A stretch of 46,358 bases of DNA, taken from Candidatus Omnitrophota bacterium. GTDB taxonomy: Bacteria; Omnitrophota; Gorgyraeia; Zapsychrales; JANLHA01. The stretch lies in the NCBI GenBank assembly GCA_022711395.1, contig JAKLFA010000004.1:268996-315353 (forward strand). The letters run 5' to 3'. This document shows positions 14,410-22,708 of this stretch, in pieces. The position numbers and the translations under genes were made by a program. The stretch's first letter is position 1; each line of letters opens with the position of its first letter. The notes under the pieces are model-generated. The model searched no databases. It had not been told where the DNA came from and worked only from the letters and a program-made list of their open reading frames with translations.

Positions 14410-15734
14410 TCAAAAATCTTCTCCCCTACATTCTTTCTTTCGCCCTGGGAACACTGATCCTGAACCTTGTTTTAAACGGCACGCGATTCCGGATGTTCAT
14501 CAGGTTCGTTCTTGCGTGGGGACTGGGCCTTGGATTAAGCAGTATGATCGCCTTCAGCAGCTTCTGGATATTCAATATGTATTCCCGAATATACGCTTTG
14601 TTCTTTCATCTTGTCTTGATCTTTCTTTTGGGATTCCATCAGATCGTCATTCAAAACAAACGGCCTTCCCCCATTAAAAGGGCGGAGCTTCCTGAAACAG
14701 GGATTTTCATCCTTCTTCTTTTATCGGTCGGGACTCTGAGCTATATTTATGGCCATTTTTATCCTTTTGGCGGATGGGATGCCTGGCAGGTCTGGAATTT
14801 CAAGGCGAAATTCCTTTTTGAATCGACCGGGCAATGGAGAAACCTCTTCGACCCTGTCCTGTGGCGGTCCAGCCCCCACTATCCTTTGCTGCTTCCTTTG
14901 ATCAATGTCTGGGCGTGGACATTCGCAGAACAGACGGGAGCGGCCGGTCCATTCATGACATCCATTCTTTTTAATCTCCTCACCGCTGCTATTATTTTCG
15001 CGGCCCTTTACGAGTTGACCGGATCAAAATGGGCCGTTGCCGCCGCCATCCTCCCGTTTCTCAATGCACACTACATGATTCTCGCTACCGCTCAATATTG
15101 CGATCACGTACTGGGATTCTTTCTTTGCTGCGCGATCATTTCATTCACCCTTGCCATGAACAACGGGCGTTCCGCTCTTTTCGGTTTGACCGGTGCTTTC
15201 TTGGGATTTTTAAGCTTCACAAAACCGGAAGGGACGATCGCGGCCGGATTAAGTTTGATGCTTTTTCTTGCCATGGTCTTTTTCCAAAAACGCGGCTGGA
15301 AATCTGCCTGCTGGCTTATGGGGGCCACGTTGGTGTTCCTAATCCCGACACTGATCTTCAAGCTGCTCCTCTCTCCCGGAAATCAAACCTTTATCAATGG
15401 CCTTGCCTCGGCGGCAAAGCCCTCCTCTTGGCAACGCCTGCAGATCATCGTCCGCTACTCCGGCATGGAACTCGCGCACGAAAAATGGGCCGGCCTGTGG
15501 CTCGTCCTCCTGGCAGGGTTCTTTGTTGAGATCCGGGCATGTTTTCAGAAACAGTTCATTCCCCTGGCCGCGTTCCTGATATTGTATTTGGGGATCGTCT
15601 TGGCCTACTACTGGATAAATACCTATTTTGAGATCACCTGGTGGTTATCGGTCACATTGGGAAGGATCTTGATATCTCTTCTTCCGGCGTTCCTGATCTG
15701 GATCGCAGCCTCGAACATTCCGCGTAAACAATGA
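14406..15734 (+). CDS. GT-C-like polytopic membrane glycosyltransferase
   Basis: This 442-residue protein has about eleven membrane segments. The first large periplasmic loop reads PFGGWDAWQVWNFKAKFLF; an acidic residue in that loop is the hallmark of GT-C transferases (ArnT/PMT type), which take sugars from polyprenyl phosphate donors. SPHYPLLLPLINV follows, as in many such proteins. The assignment to glycosyltransferase family 39 or 83 is by architecture only. Its ATG overlaps the preceding stop by four bases. The GT2 enzyme at 11487-12224 could supply a polyprenyl-linked donor, which is inference. Its 3' end lies seven bases from the convergent radical SAM gene. Confidence 0.75.
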   Translation: MIKNLLPYILSFALGTLILNLVLNGTRFRMFIRFVLAWGLGLGLSSMIAFSSFWIFNMYSRIYALFFHLVLIFLLGFHQIVIQNKRPSPIKRAELPETGIFILLLLSVGTLSYIYGHFYPFGGWDAWQVWNFKAKFLFESTGQWRNLFDPVLWRSSPHYPLLLPLINVWAWTFAEQTGAAGPFMTSILFNLLTAAIIFAALYELTGSKWAVAAAILPFLNAHYMILATAQYCDHVLGFFLCCAIISFTLAMNNGRSALFGLTGAFLGFLSFTKPEGTIAAGLSLMLFLAMVFFQKRGWKSACWLMGATLVFLIPTLIFKLLLSPGNQTFINGLASAAKPSSWQRLQIIVRYSGMELAHEKWAGLWLVLLAGFFVEIRACFQKQFIPLAAFLILYLGIVLAYYWINTYFEITWWLSVTLGRILISLLPAFLIWIAASNIPRKQ

Positions 15735-15741
15735 ATCCCTC

Positions 15742-17151
15742 TCATCTTTTGCGCAGGACCGCCCTTCGAAAAAACAGCCACGCGTAATAGAACAGATACC
15801 GCTTTTTGATCGCCGGGCTGGTGAACAGCCGTAAGATGCGCGCCGGACGCAGGTAGAAGGCCATAAAAAACTTGCGCTGATAGGACAAAAGTTCTTTGTC
15901 TGAAACATCGCTCACGTTGATCCGCGTGTTATGAAAATCAATGCTGCTGTATTCATCCGGCACCTCTCTGCCCAAAGCCTTCACCATCGAGAAAAGCTCC
16001 GTGTCCGGAAAGACATTGACGATAAAAAAATCAGCCGTGTGCAGTTTTGTGTTTTTGATGAAATCAAGGGTCAGGTCAAGATCTTTCTTGGTCTCCGTCG
16101 GAAAGCCCAGCATAAAAAAACCATGGGCGTGGATCCCGACCTTCACGGCGGCAGCGATCGCCTCTTGAAGCCTGCTGAGATTGGCGTTCTTCTTGATCAG
16201 CTTCTGGATCCGTTCGGAACCTGTCTCCGGCGCGAAACTGATCTCGGTGGTGCCGGCCGCCTTCAATTTCTTTAAGGTCTCCTCATCAAGGATGTCGCCG
16301 CGCAGGCCGTTGGGAAAGCACATATGGACCTTCATGCCGGCGCCCATGATCATGTCACAAAGCTGATGGACCCTTTTTTTGTCCAGATTAAAACAGTCAT
16401 CAATGAACTCGAACTCACAGATCCCGTAATCTTCGTAAAGAACCTTTAATTCTTTAAAAACATTCTCAGCAGAACGTGCCCGGAAACGCTTTCCCATGAT
16501 GTTGTGACAATACACGCAACTGTAGGGGCACCCCCGGGAAGTCATCACCGGCATAAATGGCACTCCGGCGACCGGTGAAAATCTCATGAACCTCGGCAGA
16601 TTAAAATATGTTTTCAGGTCCACCATATCCCAACTGGGGAACAAAAGCCCGTCCAGATCCTCCATGAACGGGCGCGCAGTATTCATAACGGGATGACCCT
16701 CCTTGCGGTAAGCGATGCCCCGGATATGTTGAAGGTCGGCTTTCGTGACAATGGCCTCAACAAGCTCCGGGAATGTTTCCTCCCCTTCGCCCAGCACAAG
16801 ATAATCCAGGTCGGGATTGGTAAGCAGGCGCTCCCGGGCGCTGTTGACATAAGGGCCTCCGACAATGACCGGACAGTCGGCTCGCCACTCCTTGATCTTA
16901 CGGACCGTCTTGTTCAAAATGCTTTCCTCCAACGACAAGCTGCTGATCCCGATGATGTCCGGCCCAAAATCTTTCACGTGCTGCAGGGCTTCTTCCGGCG
17001 ACATCAGAGTTGTCCGCATGTCCAGGATCTTCAACTGATGGGCATTGTTTTTCCGCAAATAGGATGCTAAATATAACAGCCCCAGCGGAGGAGCCCCGTA
17101 AGGATAATCCTGATCCTCCATGCGCGTCCTGATCAAAAGTATTTTTGCCAT
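15742..17151 (-). CDS. B12-binding domain radical SAM protein
   Basis: This 469-residue protein starts at ATG 17149-17151 behind GAGGGTTTT. Residues 1-150 form a cobalamin-binding domain (PPLGLLYLASYLR, GPDIIGISSLSL, VIVGGPYV, LVLGEGEETF). Then comes the radical SAM core with the 4Fe-4S cysteines in TSRGCPYSCVYCH near residue 215, and ISFAPETGSERIQKLIKK. The C-terminal part is basic and hydrophobic. The family (BchE/P-methylase type) performs methylations and ring or chain rearrangements, often on lipids or polyketides; no substrate can be assigned. The HxxGxD cobalamin motif is not clear, so cobalamin may bind base-off without a His ligand. Confidence 0.85.
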   Translation of the reverse strand: MAKILLIRTRMEDQDYPYGAPPLGLLYLASYLRKNNAHQLKILDMRTTLMSPEEALQHVKDFGPDIIGISSLSLEESILNKTVRKIKEWRADCPVIVGGPYVNSARERLLTNPDLDYLVLGEGEETFPELVEAIVTKADLQHIRGIAYRKEGHPVMNTARPFMEDLDGLLFPSWDMVDLKTYFNLPRFMRFSPVAGVPFMPVMTSRGCPYSCVYCHNIMGKRFRARSAENVFKELKVLYEDYGICEFEFIDDCFNLDKKRVHQLCDMIMGAGMKVHMCFPNGLRGDILDEETLKKLKAAGTTEISFAPETGSERIQKLIKKNANLSRLQEAIAAAVKVGIHAHGFFMLGFPTETKKDLDLTLDFIKNTKLHTADFFIVNVFPDTELFSMVKALGREVPDEYSSIDFHNTRINVSDVSDKELLSYQRKFFMAFYLRPARILRLFTSPAIKKRYLFYYAWLFFRRAVLRKR

Positions 17152-17271
17152 AAAACCCTCTTTTATATCTCGAAATTACAGATCCCTCATTTCAGCGATT
17201 AAATGATCCGCCACGCAAGATACTGCTCCCGCCTTCGGACCGCCCTCGTCTTCCGGGAACGATCCTTTTAC

Positions 17272-17315
17272 AAAAAAAACGGCAAGGCCAATATATGTTC
17301 AGCCTCGCCGTTTTA
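17272..17315 (-). terminator. rho-independent terminator after greA
   Basis: On the minus strand ACGGCGAGGC and GCCTTGCCGT form a long stem around an AT-rich loop, followed by eight T. It marks the end of the predicted operon that starts at trxA. Confidence 0.85.
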
Positions 17316-17334
17316 AGAACGCGATCAACAAAAT

Positions 17335-17808
17335 TTACGGACGTTCGATCTTCAGGATTTTATACTTCAATTTTCCGGCGGGGACTTCAAGCTCGACTTC
17401 CTGACCCACAGCCTTTCCCATCAAGCCTTTACCGATCGGAGACAGCATCGAAAGCTTGTTGGCCTCAAAATCCGCCTCTTCGGGCGAGACCAGCATATAC
17501 TGGACTTCTTCGGAAGATTTCACGTCCAGCAGTGTCACCCGCGCGCCGATATAGATCTTATCGGCAGGAATATTCAAGTCCTCGATGATCCTCACGTTGG
17601 ATAATTTTCCCTCGAGCTCGGCGATGCGCGCTTCACAATGCCCCTGAGCCTCCTTAGCGGCGTCATATTCAGCGTTCTCCGAAAGGTCCCCCTGAAGACG
17701 GGCCTCTCCGATCGCCTTTGATATTTCGCGCCGCTTCGTGTTCTTAAGATACTCCAGCTCTTTGCGAAGCTTCTCAAATCCGCCGCGAGTTAAATAGATT
17801 TCAGCCAT
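17335..17808 (-). CDS. greA: transcription elongation factor GreA
   Basis: The 157-residue protein matches GreA in length and sequence. The N-terminal coiled coil starts LTRGGFEKLRKELEYLK and carries ARLQGDLSENAEYDAAKEAQ, whose acidic tip residues (D and E of GDLSENAEYD) enter the RNA polymerase secondary channel to trigger transcript cleavage. The C-terminal domain ends SPIGKGLMGKAVGQEVEL. CGGAGGGCAAGCG gives a strong SD for the ATG at 17806-17808. It is the last gene before a terminator. Confidence 0.97.
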   Translation of the reverse strand: MAEIYLTRGGFEKLRKELEYLKNTKRREISKAIGEARLQGDLSENAEYDAAKEAQGHCEARIAELEGKLSNVRIIEDLNIPADKIYIGARVTLLDVKSSEEVQYMLVSPEEADFEANKLSMLSPIGKGLMGKAVGQEVELEVPAGKLKYKILKIERP

Positions 17809-17833
17809 CGCTTGCCCTCCGCAGGTCCGCTGC

Positions 17834-18067
17834 CTACATCTGATTTAACGCTTCGGACAAAAGCGGGATCACCTGCTCGGCTTCTTCCCGGTTGAGACGG
17901 CCCAATTTCGCAAAGCGCCACTCATCCGCCTGGTTCTTATTCTCACGGGAGATCTGCAGTTTCTTTTCCCCCCCGTTGTATTGAAAAACTCCGACTGTAA
18001 TACGCGTTCCGTCAAATTCTTTGACCTGTTTGAATAACGCCACATCTAATGATGGATCGTAAGGCAT
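17834..18067 (-). CDS. conserved-looking 77-residue protein, PC4/YdbC-like pattern
   Basis: This 77-residue protein starts at ATG 18065-18067 behind AAAGGGAGGAGTTGAC. It has a beta-rich part (RITVGVFQYNGGEKKLQIS) and a helix reading WRFAKLGRLNREEAEQVIPLL. The K-x-x-IS...W-FAKLGR layout recalls small PC4-like single-stranded nucleic acid-binding proteins, but no named family can be claimed. It lies between ybaB and greA, two nucleic acid-related genes, which is compatible with such a role. Confidence 0.7.
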   Translation of the reverse strand: MPYDPSLDVALFKQVKEFDGTRITVGVFQYNGGEKKLQISRENKNQADEWRFAKLGRLNREEAEQVIPLLSEALNQM

Positions 18068-18098
18068 GTCAACTCCTCCCTTTCTTAAAGTGTCCTCA

Positions 18099-18383
18099 CT
18101 AAAACCCCATCGGCATCGAAGATGCCATTTTCTGCGCCGCGACCGTCTGCGCCTTCTTGACAGCTGCGTTCATGCTCCTGAGCAGGTCCTTCTGGAACTG
18201 CTCCTTCCGTTCCGGCTTTAACAGATTTTCATCCAGCGTGATCGATTTAAAGGTCTGAGAACCCGTCATCTGGACCTTGATCCCCGGCACGTCACAGACC
18301 TCAACCGTGATCGCATCCAATTCTTTTTTGATACGGTCAGCCTGCTTTTTCATTTCCATAAGTTGCTTCATTTGACCCAACAT
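18099..18383 (-). CDS. ybaB: YbaB/EbfC nucleoid-associated protein
   Basis: The start is set at ATG 18381-18383 (94 residues): AAGGAG lies six bases upstream, and the TTG two codons earlier directly follows that SD. The sequence shows a helical, Lys/Glu-rich N-terminus (MKQLMEMKKQADRIKKEL), a beta part with VKVxMTG-like IKVQMTGSQTFKSI, and a C-terminal helix ending MPMGF. YbaB/EbfC proteins are small dimeric DNA-binding proteins of about 100 residues, usually encoded beside dnaX and recR; here those genes are absent and it lies in the mla-greA operon. Confidence 0.9.
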   Translation of the reverse strand: MLGQMKQLMEMKKQADRIKKELDAITVEVCDVPGIKVQMTGSQTFKSITLDENLLKPERKEQFQKDLLRSMNAAVKKAQTVAAQKMASSMPMGF

Positions 18384-18428
18384 ATCCAACTCCTTTTACA
18401 CATCCTTGTTCCATATAACTGCTAAGCA

Positions 18429-18457
18429 TATATAACGTAAAATTTTTTGCTTTGCAA
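18429..18457 (-). promoter_or_regulatory. possible internal promoter before ybaB
   Basis: On the minus strand TTGCAA (18452-18457), 17 bases and TATATA (18429-18434) fall in the 82-base gap between yggT and ybaB. It could give extra ybaB-greA transcription within the larger operon. Confidence 0.4.
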
Positions 18458-18465
18458 GCCTTATC

Positions 18466-18765
18466 TCAGAGATGTCTTAACTGGACCGCGAGGTCCAGAA
18501 GGCTCTGCACCACGAATTTTTGCGCAAAAAGAATGACCAGAAACGCGACGATCGGCGAAACGTCCACCGGGCTTAACGGCAGCCGTTGACGGATCGGAAG
18601 CAACACGGGCTCCGTGACCCGATAAAGGAACTGAACGATCGGATTATACGGGTCAGGGTTCACCCAGGACAGGAGAGCCCGCAGCAAGATCAACCACACC
18701 CCGATCTGCAAGACCATATTCAGGACCTCCGCGAAAGCCGAAAGAAAATTAGCCAGGATGAACAT
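18466..18765 (-). CDS. yggT: YggT family membrane protein
   Basis: The 99-residue protein has two membrane halves. The conserved RALLSWVNPDPYNPIVQFLYRVTEP stretch is split as RALLSWVNPDPYN and PIVQFLYRVTEP and marks the YggT/YlmG family, here in the single-domain form of about 90-100 residues. YlmG-like proteins have been linked to cell division or membrane processes, but the biochemical role is not settled. GGGGAAG before ATG 18763-18765 serves as SD. It lies 29 bases after mlaD. Confidence 0.88.
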   Translation of the reverse strand: MFILANFLSAFAEVLNMVLQIGVWLILLRALLSWVNPDPYNPIVQFLYRVTEPVLLPIRQRLPLSPVDVSPIVAFLVILFAQKFVVQSLLDLAVQLRHL

Positions 18766-18794
18766 TTTTCTTCCCCTTTTTTAAAACCCTTCGA

Positions 18795-19388
18795 TCAAAA
18801 CACTTTGAATAAATTTCCGTCTATAACACGCTGCTCGATCCGTTGCAACAAACGGTTCGTTGTGCGCCCAACGTTCTCGACTTCTTCAACCACGGCCTCG
18901 ATCCTTTCAGCGGTATGGGATAACGCGTCGGCCGTGTTGCCGAACGTCTCCGCAAGATCTCCTGCCTCGATCGGGTCCTGTCCGATAAATGGATGGCTCA
19001 GGTCTTCCAGATAAACATCAGGGCTCGTTGTGATCTCCACGATCTTCTGCCCCAGAACACCTTCGGTGTCAACCGCGATATCCACCGTCTTATGGACCTG
19101 CTCTTTGTATTTCGTAAAGATCTGAACCACGACCTTCACGCCGCGCCCGAGGACCTCTTCATCCAGAAATTCGATATCATGGACCGTTCCGACCGTGACC
19201 CCCGATAAGCGCACCGGCGCCCCGACCATCAAGCCTCCGACCTTACGGAACAGAACGTTCATTTTAAACTTTGGCTCCGTGAATCCTTTTTCCAGGCCGA
19301 TCGTAAAAACAACCCCCACGATCAAAGCAATGGAAAAGAACAGAAAAACTCCGGCAATGATCCGCTTAACATGGTCCTTTTGATTCAT
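18795..19388 (-). CDS. mlaD: MlaD-like MCE-domain lipid transport protein
   Basis: This 197-residue protein has one N-terminal membrane anchor (residues 9-31) and an MCE domain at about 38-120. Its motifs are LFRKVGGLMVGAPVRLSGVTVG and VDIAVDTEGVLGQKIVEIT. The C-terminal 60 residues are helical and hydrophobic (DLAETFGNTADALSHTAERI), the part that forms the lipid channel in MlaD hexamers. Together with MlaE and MlaF it makes an ABC-type importer or exporter of phospholipids between the membranes. Its SD is GAGGAGGAAAT. mlaB and mlaC are not present nearby. Confidence 0.92.
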   Translation of the reverse strand: MNQKDHVKRIIAGVFLFFSIALIVGVVFTIGLEKGFTEPKFKMNVLFRKVGGLMVGAPVRLSGVTVGTVHDIEFLDEEVLGRGVKVVVQIFTKYKEQVHKTVDIAVDTEGVLGQKIVEITTSPDVYLEDLSHPFIGQDPIEAGDLAETFGNTADALSHTAERIEAVVEEVENVGRTTNRLLQRIEQRVIDGNLFKVF

Positions 19389-19412
19389 ATTTCCTCCTCA
19401 ACAATCTCATTC

Positions 19413-20141
19413 TCAGGAATACTGATCTGTTAAAAATTCTTGAAGGAACGAATCTTTCGATTCCTTCAAATCACGCGGGCTTCCCTCGATCCGGATCTTT
19501 CCGTTCTTAAGCAATACCAGCCGATCGGCGATCCGAAAGGCGTTCATCATATCATGTGAGGTGATGACCATCGTGCTTTTGAACCGTCTCGAAACCTCTT
19601 TGATCAAATCCGAGATCTCCCGGCTCTTGATCGGGTCCAAACCCGATGTCGGCTCGTCGCAGAGAACGATCTTGGATCCCAGCACGACCGCCCGGGCAAG
19701 CGCGGCACGCTTGCGCATCCCGCCGCTCAATTCCGACGGAAGTTTGGTCTTGGCGCTCGAAAGCCCGACCATTTCCAAAAGCTCATGCACTTTTTGATAC
19801 GCCTCTTTTTCTGAAATTTTTGTATGCTCCAACAATGGAAACGCCACATTTTCCTCAACGCTCATAAAATCATACAAGGCTCCGTCCTGAAAAAGATATC
19901 CGATATCCCTTCGGACCTTCAAAAGCTTTGATTCAGGAAGCACGGTAATATCAACGTCTTTAATAAAGACCTTTCCCTGGTCCGGCACTTCCAATCCGAT
20001 CAAATGCCTTAAAAGAACGCTTTTCCCCGAGCCGCTTTCCCCCAGGATGACCAGGATCTCCCCGTCCTTGACCTGAAGGTCGACTTCATCAAGCACTCGC
20101 TGCTTAGCAAAAGATTTTACAAGCCCTTCAACGCGGATCAT
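19413..20141 (-). CDS. mlaF: MlaF-like ABC transporter ATPase
   Basis: From ATG 20139-20141 the protein has 242 residues. AAGG lies six bases upstream; the longer frame merely overlaps the lipoprotein gene. It shows Walker A GESGSGKS (34-41), a Q-loop in YLFQDGALYDFMS, signature LSGGMRKRAALARA, Walker B IVLCDEPTSGLDP and the switch histidine in ITSHD. The FQxGALFDSM-like sequence and LSGGMRKR are typical of the MlaF/Ttg2A family. It energises MlaE-MlaD lipid transport. Its start overlaps the stop of the lipoprotein gene by 14 bases. Confidence 0.93.
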   Translation of the reverse strand: MIRVEGLVKSFAKQRVLDEVDLQVKDGEILVILGESGSGKSVLLRHLIGLEVPDQGKVFIKDVDITVLPESKLLKVRRDIGYLFQDGALYDFMSVEENVAFPLLEHTKISEKEAYQKVHELLEMVGLSSAKTKLPSELSGGMRKRAALARAVVLGSKIVLCDEPTSGLDPIKSREISDLIKEVSRRFKSTMVITSHDMMNAFRIADRLVLLKNGKIRIEGSPRDLKESKDSFLQEFLTDQYS

Positions 20142-20475
20142 GTTGAACCTTATACATTCTGAATTTATGACGCCCGAATTTTGTGTATAAACGATGGAAC
20201 GGCTTAACATCGGCCTTTGCCGTAAAAAATTGAACCCCTTTATACTCTCCCCTCAGAACAACCTCGGAATCCAGCAGCACATCGACCCCGTCCTGCGGAT
20301 ACCACCACTGACCGTCAAACTCGATCGGCTCGCCCTCCACGATCCAAGCGGCCTCCTCAAGCGCGACCGGATATTTCGCCATATTCCCTTCATTCTGCTG
20401 CACGGATGAACACCCGGCGCCGATCAGGCACAGCAGAAGACATGCCCCCATCAATAGGTGATAGAATTTCAGCAT
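20128..20475 (-). CDS. lipoprotein encoded inside the Mla operon
   Basis: This 115-residue protein starts at ATG 20473-20475 behind AAAGGAGGGCCAGACG. Its signal sequence ends in the lipobox LIGAGC with Cys at about residue 22. The mature part is a compact, aromatic-rich domain (FDGQWWYPQDGVDVLLDSEVV, too long for a tail; split here as FDGQWWYPQDG and VDVLLDSEVVL) ending KVQHDPR. I know no named family for it. Position between mlaE and mlaF, with a 14-base overlap into mlaF, indicates a role with the lipid transporter. MlaC or MlaA are not seen, so it might stand in for one of them; that is inference. Confidence 0.78.
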   Translation of the reverse strand: MLKFYHLLMGACLLLCLIGAGCSSVQQNEGNMAKYPVALEEAAWIVEGEPIEFDGQWWYPQDGVDVLLDSEVVLRGEYKGVQFFTAKADVKPFHRLYTKFGRHKFRMYKVQHDPR

Positions 20476-20489
20476 CGTCTGGCCCTCCT

Positions 20490-21254
20490 TTATCCCCAGA
20501 ACGTTAAAATGATCTTTGTTAAGACCGTATTGGAAATAACCACAATAATATACGAAAGTGCAACCGCCCTCGTCGTAAAACGTCCGACGCCCAGCGATCC
20601 CCCCTTGGTATAGAACCCTTCAAAACAGCAAACCCACGCAATGAATACAGCAAAAAACAATGTCTTGATGAAGCCGCTGAAAAAATCCACGAAGCGGATC
20701 GCCGTTAATGTCTGCTGGATATAAGACGCCCCGGGGACCCCCGCATCGAAGACCCCAATGGTATACCCTCCAAAAATACCGAACAGCTCAGAAAGCACGA
20801 CAAGCCCCGGCAGGACCAAAAAACAGGCGATCATTCTCGGGACCACCAAAAATTCAACGGGATCTACACCCAGTGTCCGGGTCGCCAGGATCTGATCATT
20901 GACATTCATGCTCCCTAATTCAGCGGCCATGCGGGCCCCGGCTTTGCCTGAAAAGATAAAAGACGTGAAGACCGGGGACAGCTCCCGCACTAAAGACAGC
21001 GCCACAAGATGCGCCACGTATTCCCTGGCCCCGAACTGGGTCAGCATCACGTAACCTTGCAGTCCCAAGACCGCGCCCGTGGCGAACGATGTCATGGCCA
21101 CAATGATCGCCGTCTCAACCCCCTGTTCATAGATCTCTTTAAAAACATCCTTCCAGCGGACCCTTCCGGAAAAAATGCACCCCACGCTGCGCAAAAAAAA
21201 TATCACCGACAGCCCGGCGCGCTCAAATATATGAAGAACTGAATTTATGACCAT
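20490..21254 (-). CDS. mlaE: MlaE-like ABC transporter permease
   Basis: The start is ATG 21252-21254 (254 residues), set by GAGAGGGCGAT; a longer frame to 21290 has no SD. It is a hydrophobic permease with about five membrane segments. The family stretch reads LVRELSPVFTSFIFSGKAG and then ARMAAELGSM, followed by QILATRTLGVDPVEFLVVPR. MlaE-type permeases place lipids between the inner membrane and the MCE ring. The next genes are the lipoprotein (14 bases on), mlaF and mlaD. Confidence 0.93.
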   Translation of the reverse strand: MVINSVLHIFERAGLSVIFFLRSVGCIFSGRVRWKDVFKEIYEQGVETAIIVAMTSFATGAVLGLQGYVMLTQFGAREYVAHLVALSLVRELSPVFTSFIFSGKAGARMAAELGSMNVNDQILATRTLGVDPVEFLVVPRMIACFLVLPGLVVLSELFGIFGGYTIGVFDAGVPGASYIQQTLTAIRFVDFFSGFIKTLFFAVFIAWVCCFEGFYTKGGSLGVGRFTTRAVALSYIIVVISNTVLTKIILTFWG

Positions 21255-21268
21255 ATCGCCCTCTCTGC

Positions 21269-21763
21269 TTACGGATTGCCCCCGAACCAATGCCGTTCCA
21301 GCTCCCGATTGATCCTCGCCTCATCCGCCCTCGAAAGATGTTTCAGCTCCGGGCCAGGCGCCCTCCGCCGACCGTCATGCCCCCCTTTTCCCATCTTAAA
21401 AAACTCATCCACGCCCTTCACCTCAGCGCCGAGCTTCCTCACATAGCATTGGATCTCCCGGTCATCACTGACCACGACCAAACTTTTGGGATGCCTGTGA
21501 TCCTCAATCTGACGCTTGATCCATTCATCCGCTGAAATCCCGCTGGTGAAAACGACTCTCGAATGCAATGACGGCTGCTGTATCCCCCAAACATCATCCT
21601 GCCCGTCAAAAACGACCGTCACCTCATTGCGCGCGCTGCCTTGCGGGCAGAAACGGTCGATCATGCTCAACAAAGCTTCGCGTCCCGCCTGAAGCTTCAG
21701 GTCCGCCAGCGCCTCCAAGCGCTTGATCACATTATACCCATCGATAATATAATGACATGCCAT
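21269..21763 (-). CDS. NYN-domain (YacP/Rae1-like) ribonuclease
   Basis: This 164-residue protein starts at ATG 21761-21763. It has the PIN-like NYN fold: HYIIDGYNVIK with the first acidic residue, VTVVFDG, and LVVVSDDREI with further metal-binding Asp. The YacP/Rae1 family cleaves RNA on or near the ribosome; length and motif spacing match. The C-terminal tail is basic and rich in Gly and Arg (GKGGHDGRRRAPGP), a likely RNA contact. The stop of the flippase-like gene lies four bases before its start. Confidence 0.85.
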   Translation of the reverse strand: MACHYIIDGYNVIKRLEALADLKLQAGREALLSMIDRFCPQGSARNEVTVVFDGQDDVWGIQQPSLHSRVVFTSGISADEWIKRQIEDHRHPKSLVVVSDDREIQCYVRKLGAEVKGVDEFFKMGKGGHDGRRRAPGPELKHLSRADEARINRELERHWFGGNP

Positions 21764-21766
21764 AAC

Positions 21767-22708
21767 TCACCGCGACCGGGTCACCAAAAAAATAAAATAC
21801 CCGGCCACTCCCATGATCACCATGAACACAAAATCCAAAAGCCCGATGCTCACGCCGATCCCGCGCGCCACGCCGATCCCGGCCAGCAGATATTCAAGCC
21901 CCGCCTCCCTGAACCCAAGGCCACCAATGGAAGGAAGCGAAGAGGCCACGCAGGTCATCGGCGTAAAAATCAGCAAATAAAAAAACATCACCTCTTGATG
22001 CAGCCCCTTGGCCAAAGACCAGAACACGACCGCCAGCAAAACCTGCGCGACGCAGGACAAGGCGATCGCTTTATAAAGAACATGTTTGCGTTCCTTCAAA
22101 AGAGCGATGTCATAATGCATCTGCATCAGCTTATCACGGAACCCCGGCCAGAACACGAACATGCGGCAGCACACACTGTATAATCCTTCATGAAAAAGGA
22201 TCGCCCCCAGGGTGAACAACCCCGCCGCCATGATCGCGATCGCCGTCAAGACCAAGGGCCCCTCAATAAAATGCGATCCGAGAAGGAATGCCGCCAACGC
22301 CAGGATGACCATCCCGGCAAACCCGCTCAAACGGTCCAAAAGGATCGAAGCTACAACTTTCTGCTTATCATCCCGACGAGCGCATAAGCCCGCCGCCTTA
22401 ATGATGTCCCCTCCGATCGCGCTCGGGAGAAACAAATTCCCGAACAACCCTATGAAAAAGAACCTCACAACATTGACAAGCGGGATCTCAAGGTCCAGCC
22501 CCCGGATAACGACCAGCCACCTGAGGATCAAGACCCCATGGATCGCGATAAACAAAAACAGCGCATAACCGACATACTCCAGCCGCGCCTCTTTTAAAAG
22601 GCGCAGCGTCTCCTCCATATCAATACGGCTGAACAAAAACATCAAAAGCGCGGCACTGACCGCAAACCGCAGACAAAATGATATCAGCCCTTTGGATTTA
22701 TCCGTCAT
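21767..22708 (-). CDS. LPG_synthase_TM/UPF0104 flippase-like membrane protein
   Basis: From ATG 22706-22708 (313 residues) behind AGGTGAG. About eight membrane segments are present. The family elements are FGNLFLPSAIGGDIIKA near residue 90 and SLPSIGGLGFREAGLEYL near 255, as in the MprF transmembrane domain and AglD. The family moves lipids across membranes or acts in lipid-linked sugar synthesis. Its start overlaps the lipA stop by 11 bases. Grouping with mla genes points to envelope lipid handling. Confidence 0.83.
   Translation of the reverse strand: MTDKSKGLISFCLRFAVSAALLMFLFSRIDMEETLRLLKEARLEYVGYALFLFIAIHGVLILRWLVVIRGLDLEIPLVNVVRFFFIGLFGNLFLPSAIGGDIIKAAGLCARRDDKQKVVASILLDRLSGFAGMVILALAAFLLGSHFIEGPLVLTAIAIMAAGLFTLGAILFHEGLYSVCCRMFVFWPGFRDKLMQMHYDIALLKERKHVLYKAIALSCVAQVLLAVVFWSLAKGLHQEVMFFYLLIFTPMTCVASSLPSIGGLGFREAGLEYLLAGIGVARGIGVSIGLLDFVFMVIMGVAGYFIFLVTRSR

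Noticed and set aside
19413-20210. Long form of the MlaF frame.
   Set aside because: The extra 23 residues overlap the lipoprotein gene and precede the family's normal start; the ATG at 20141 has an SD.
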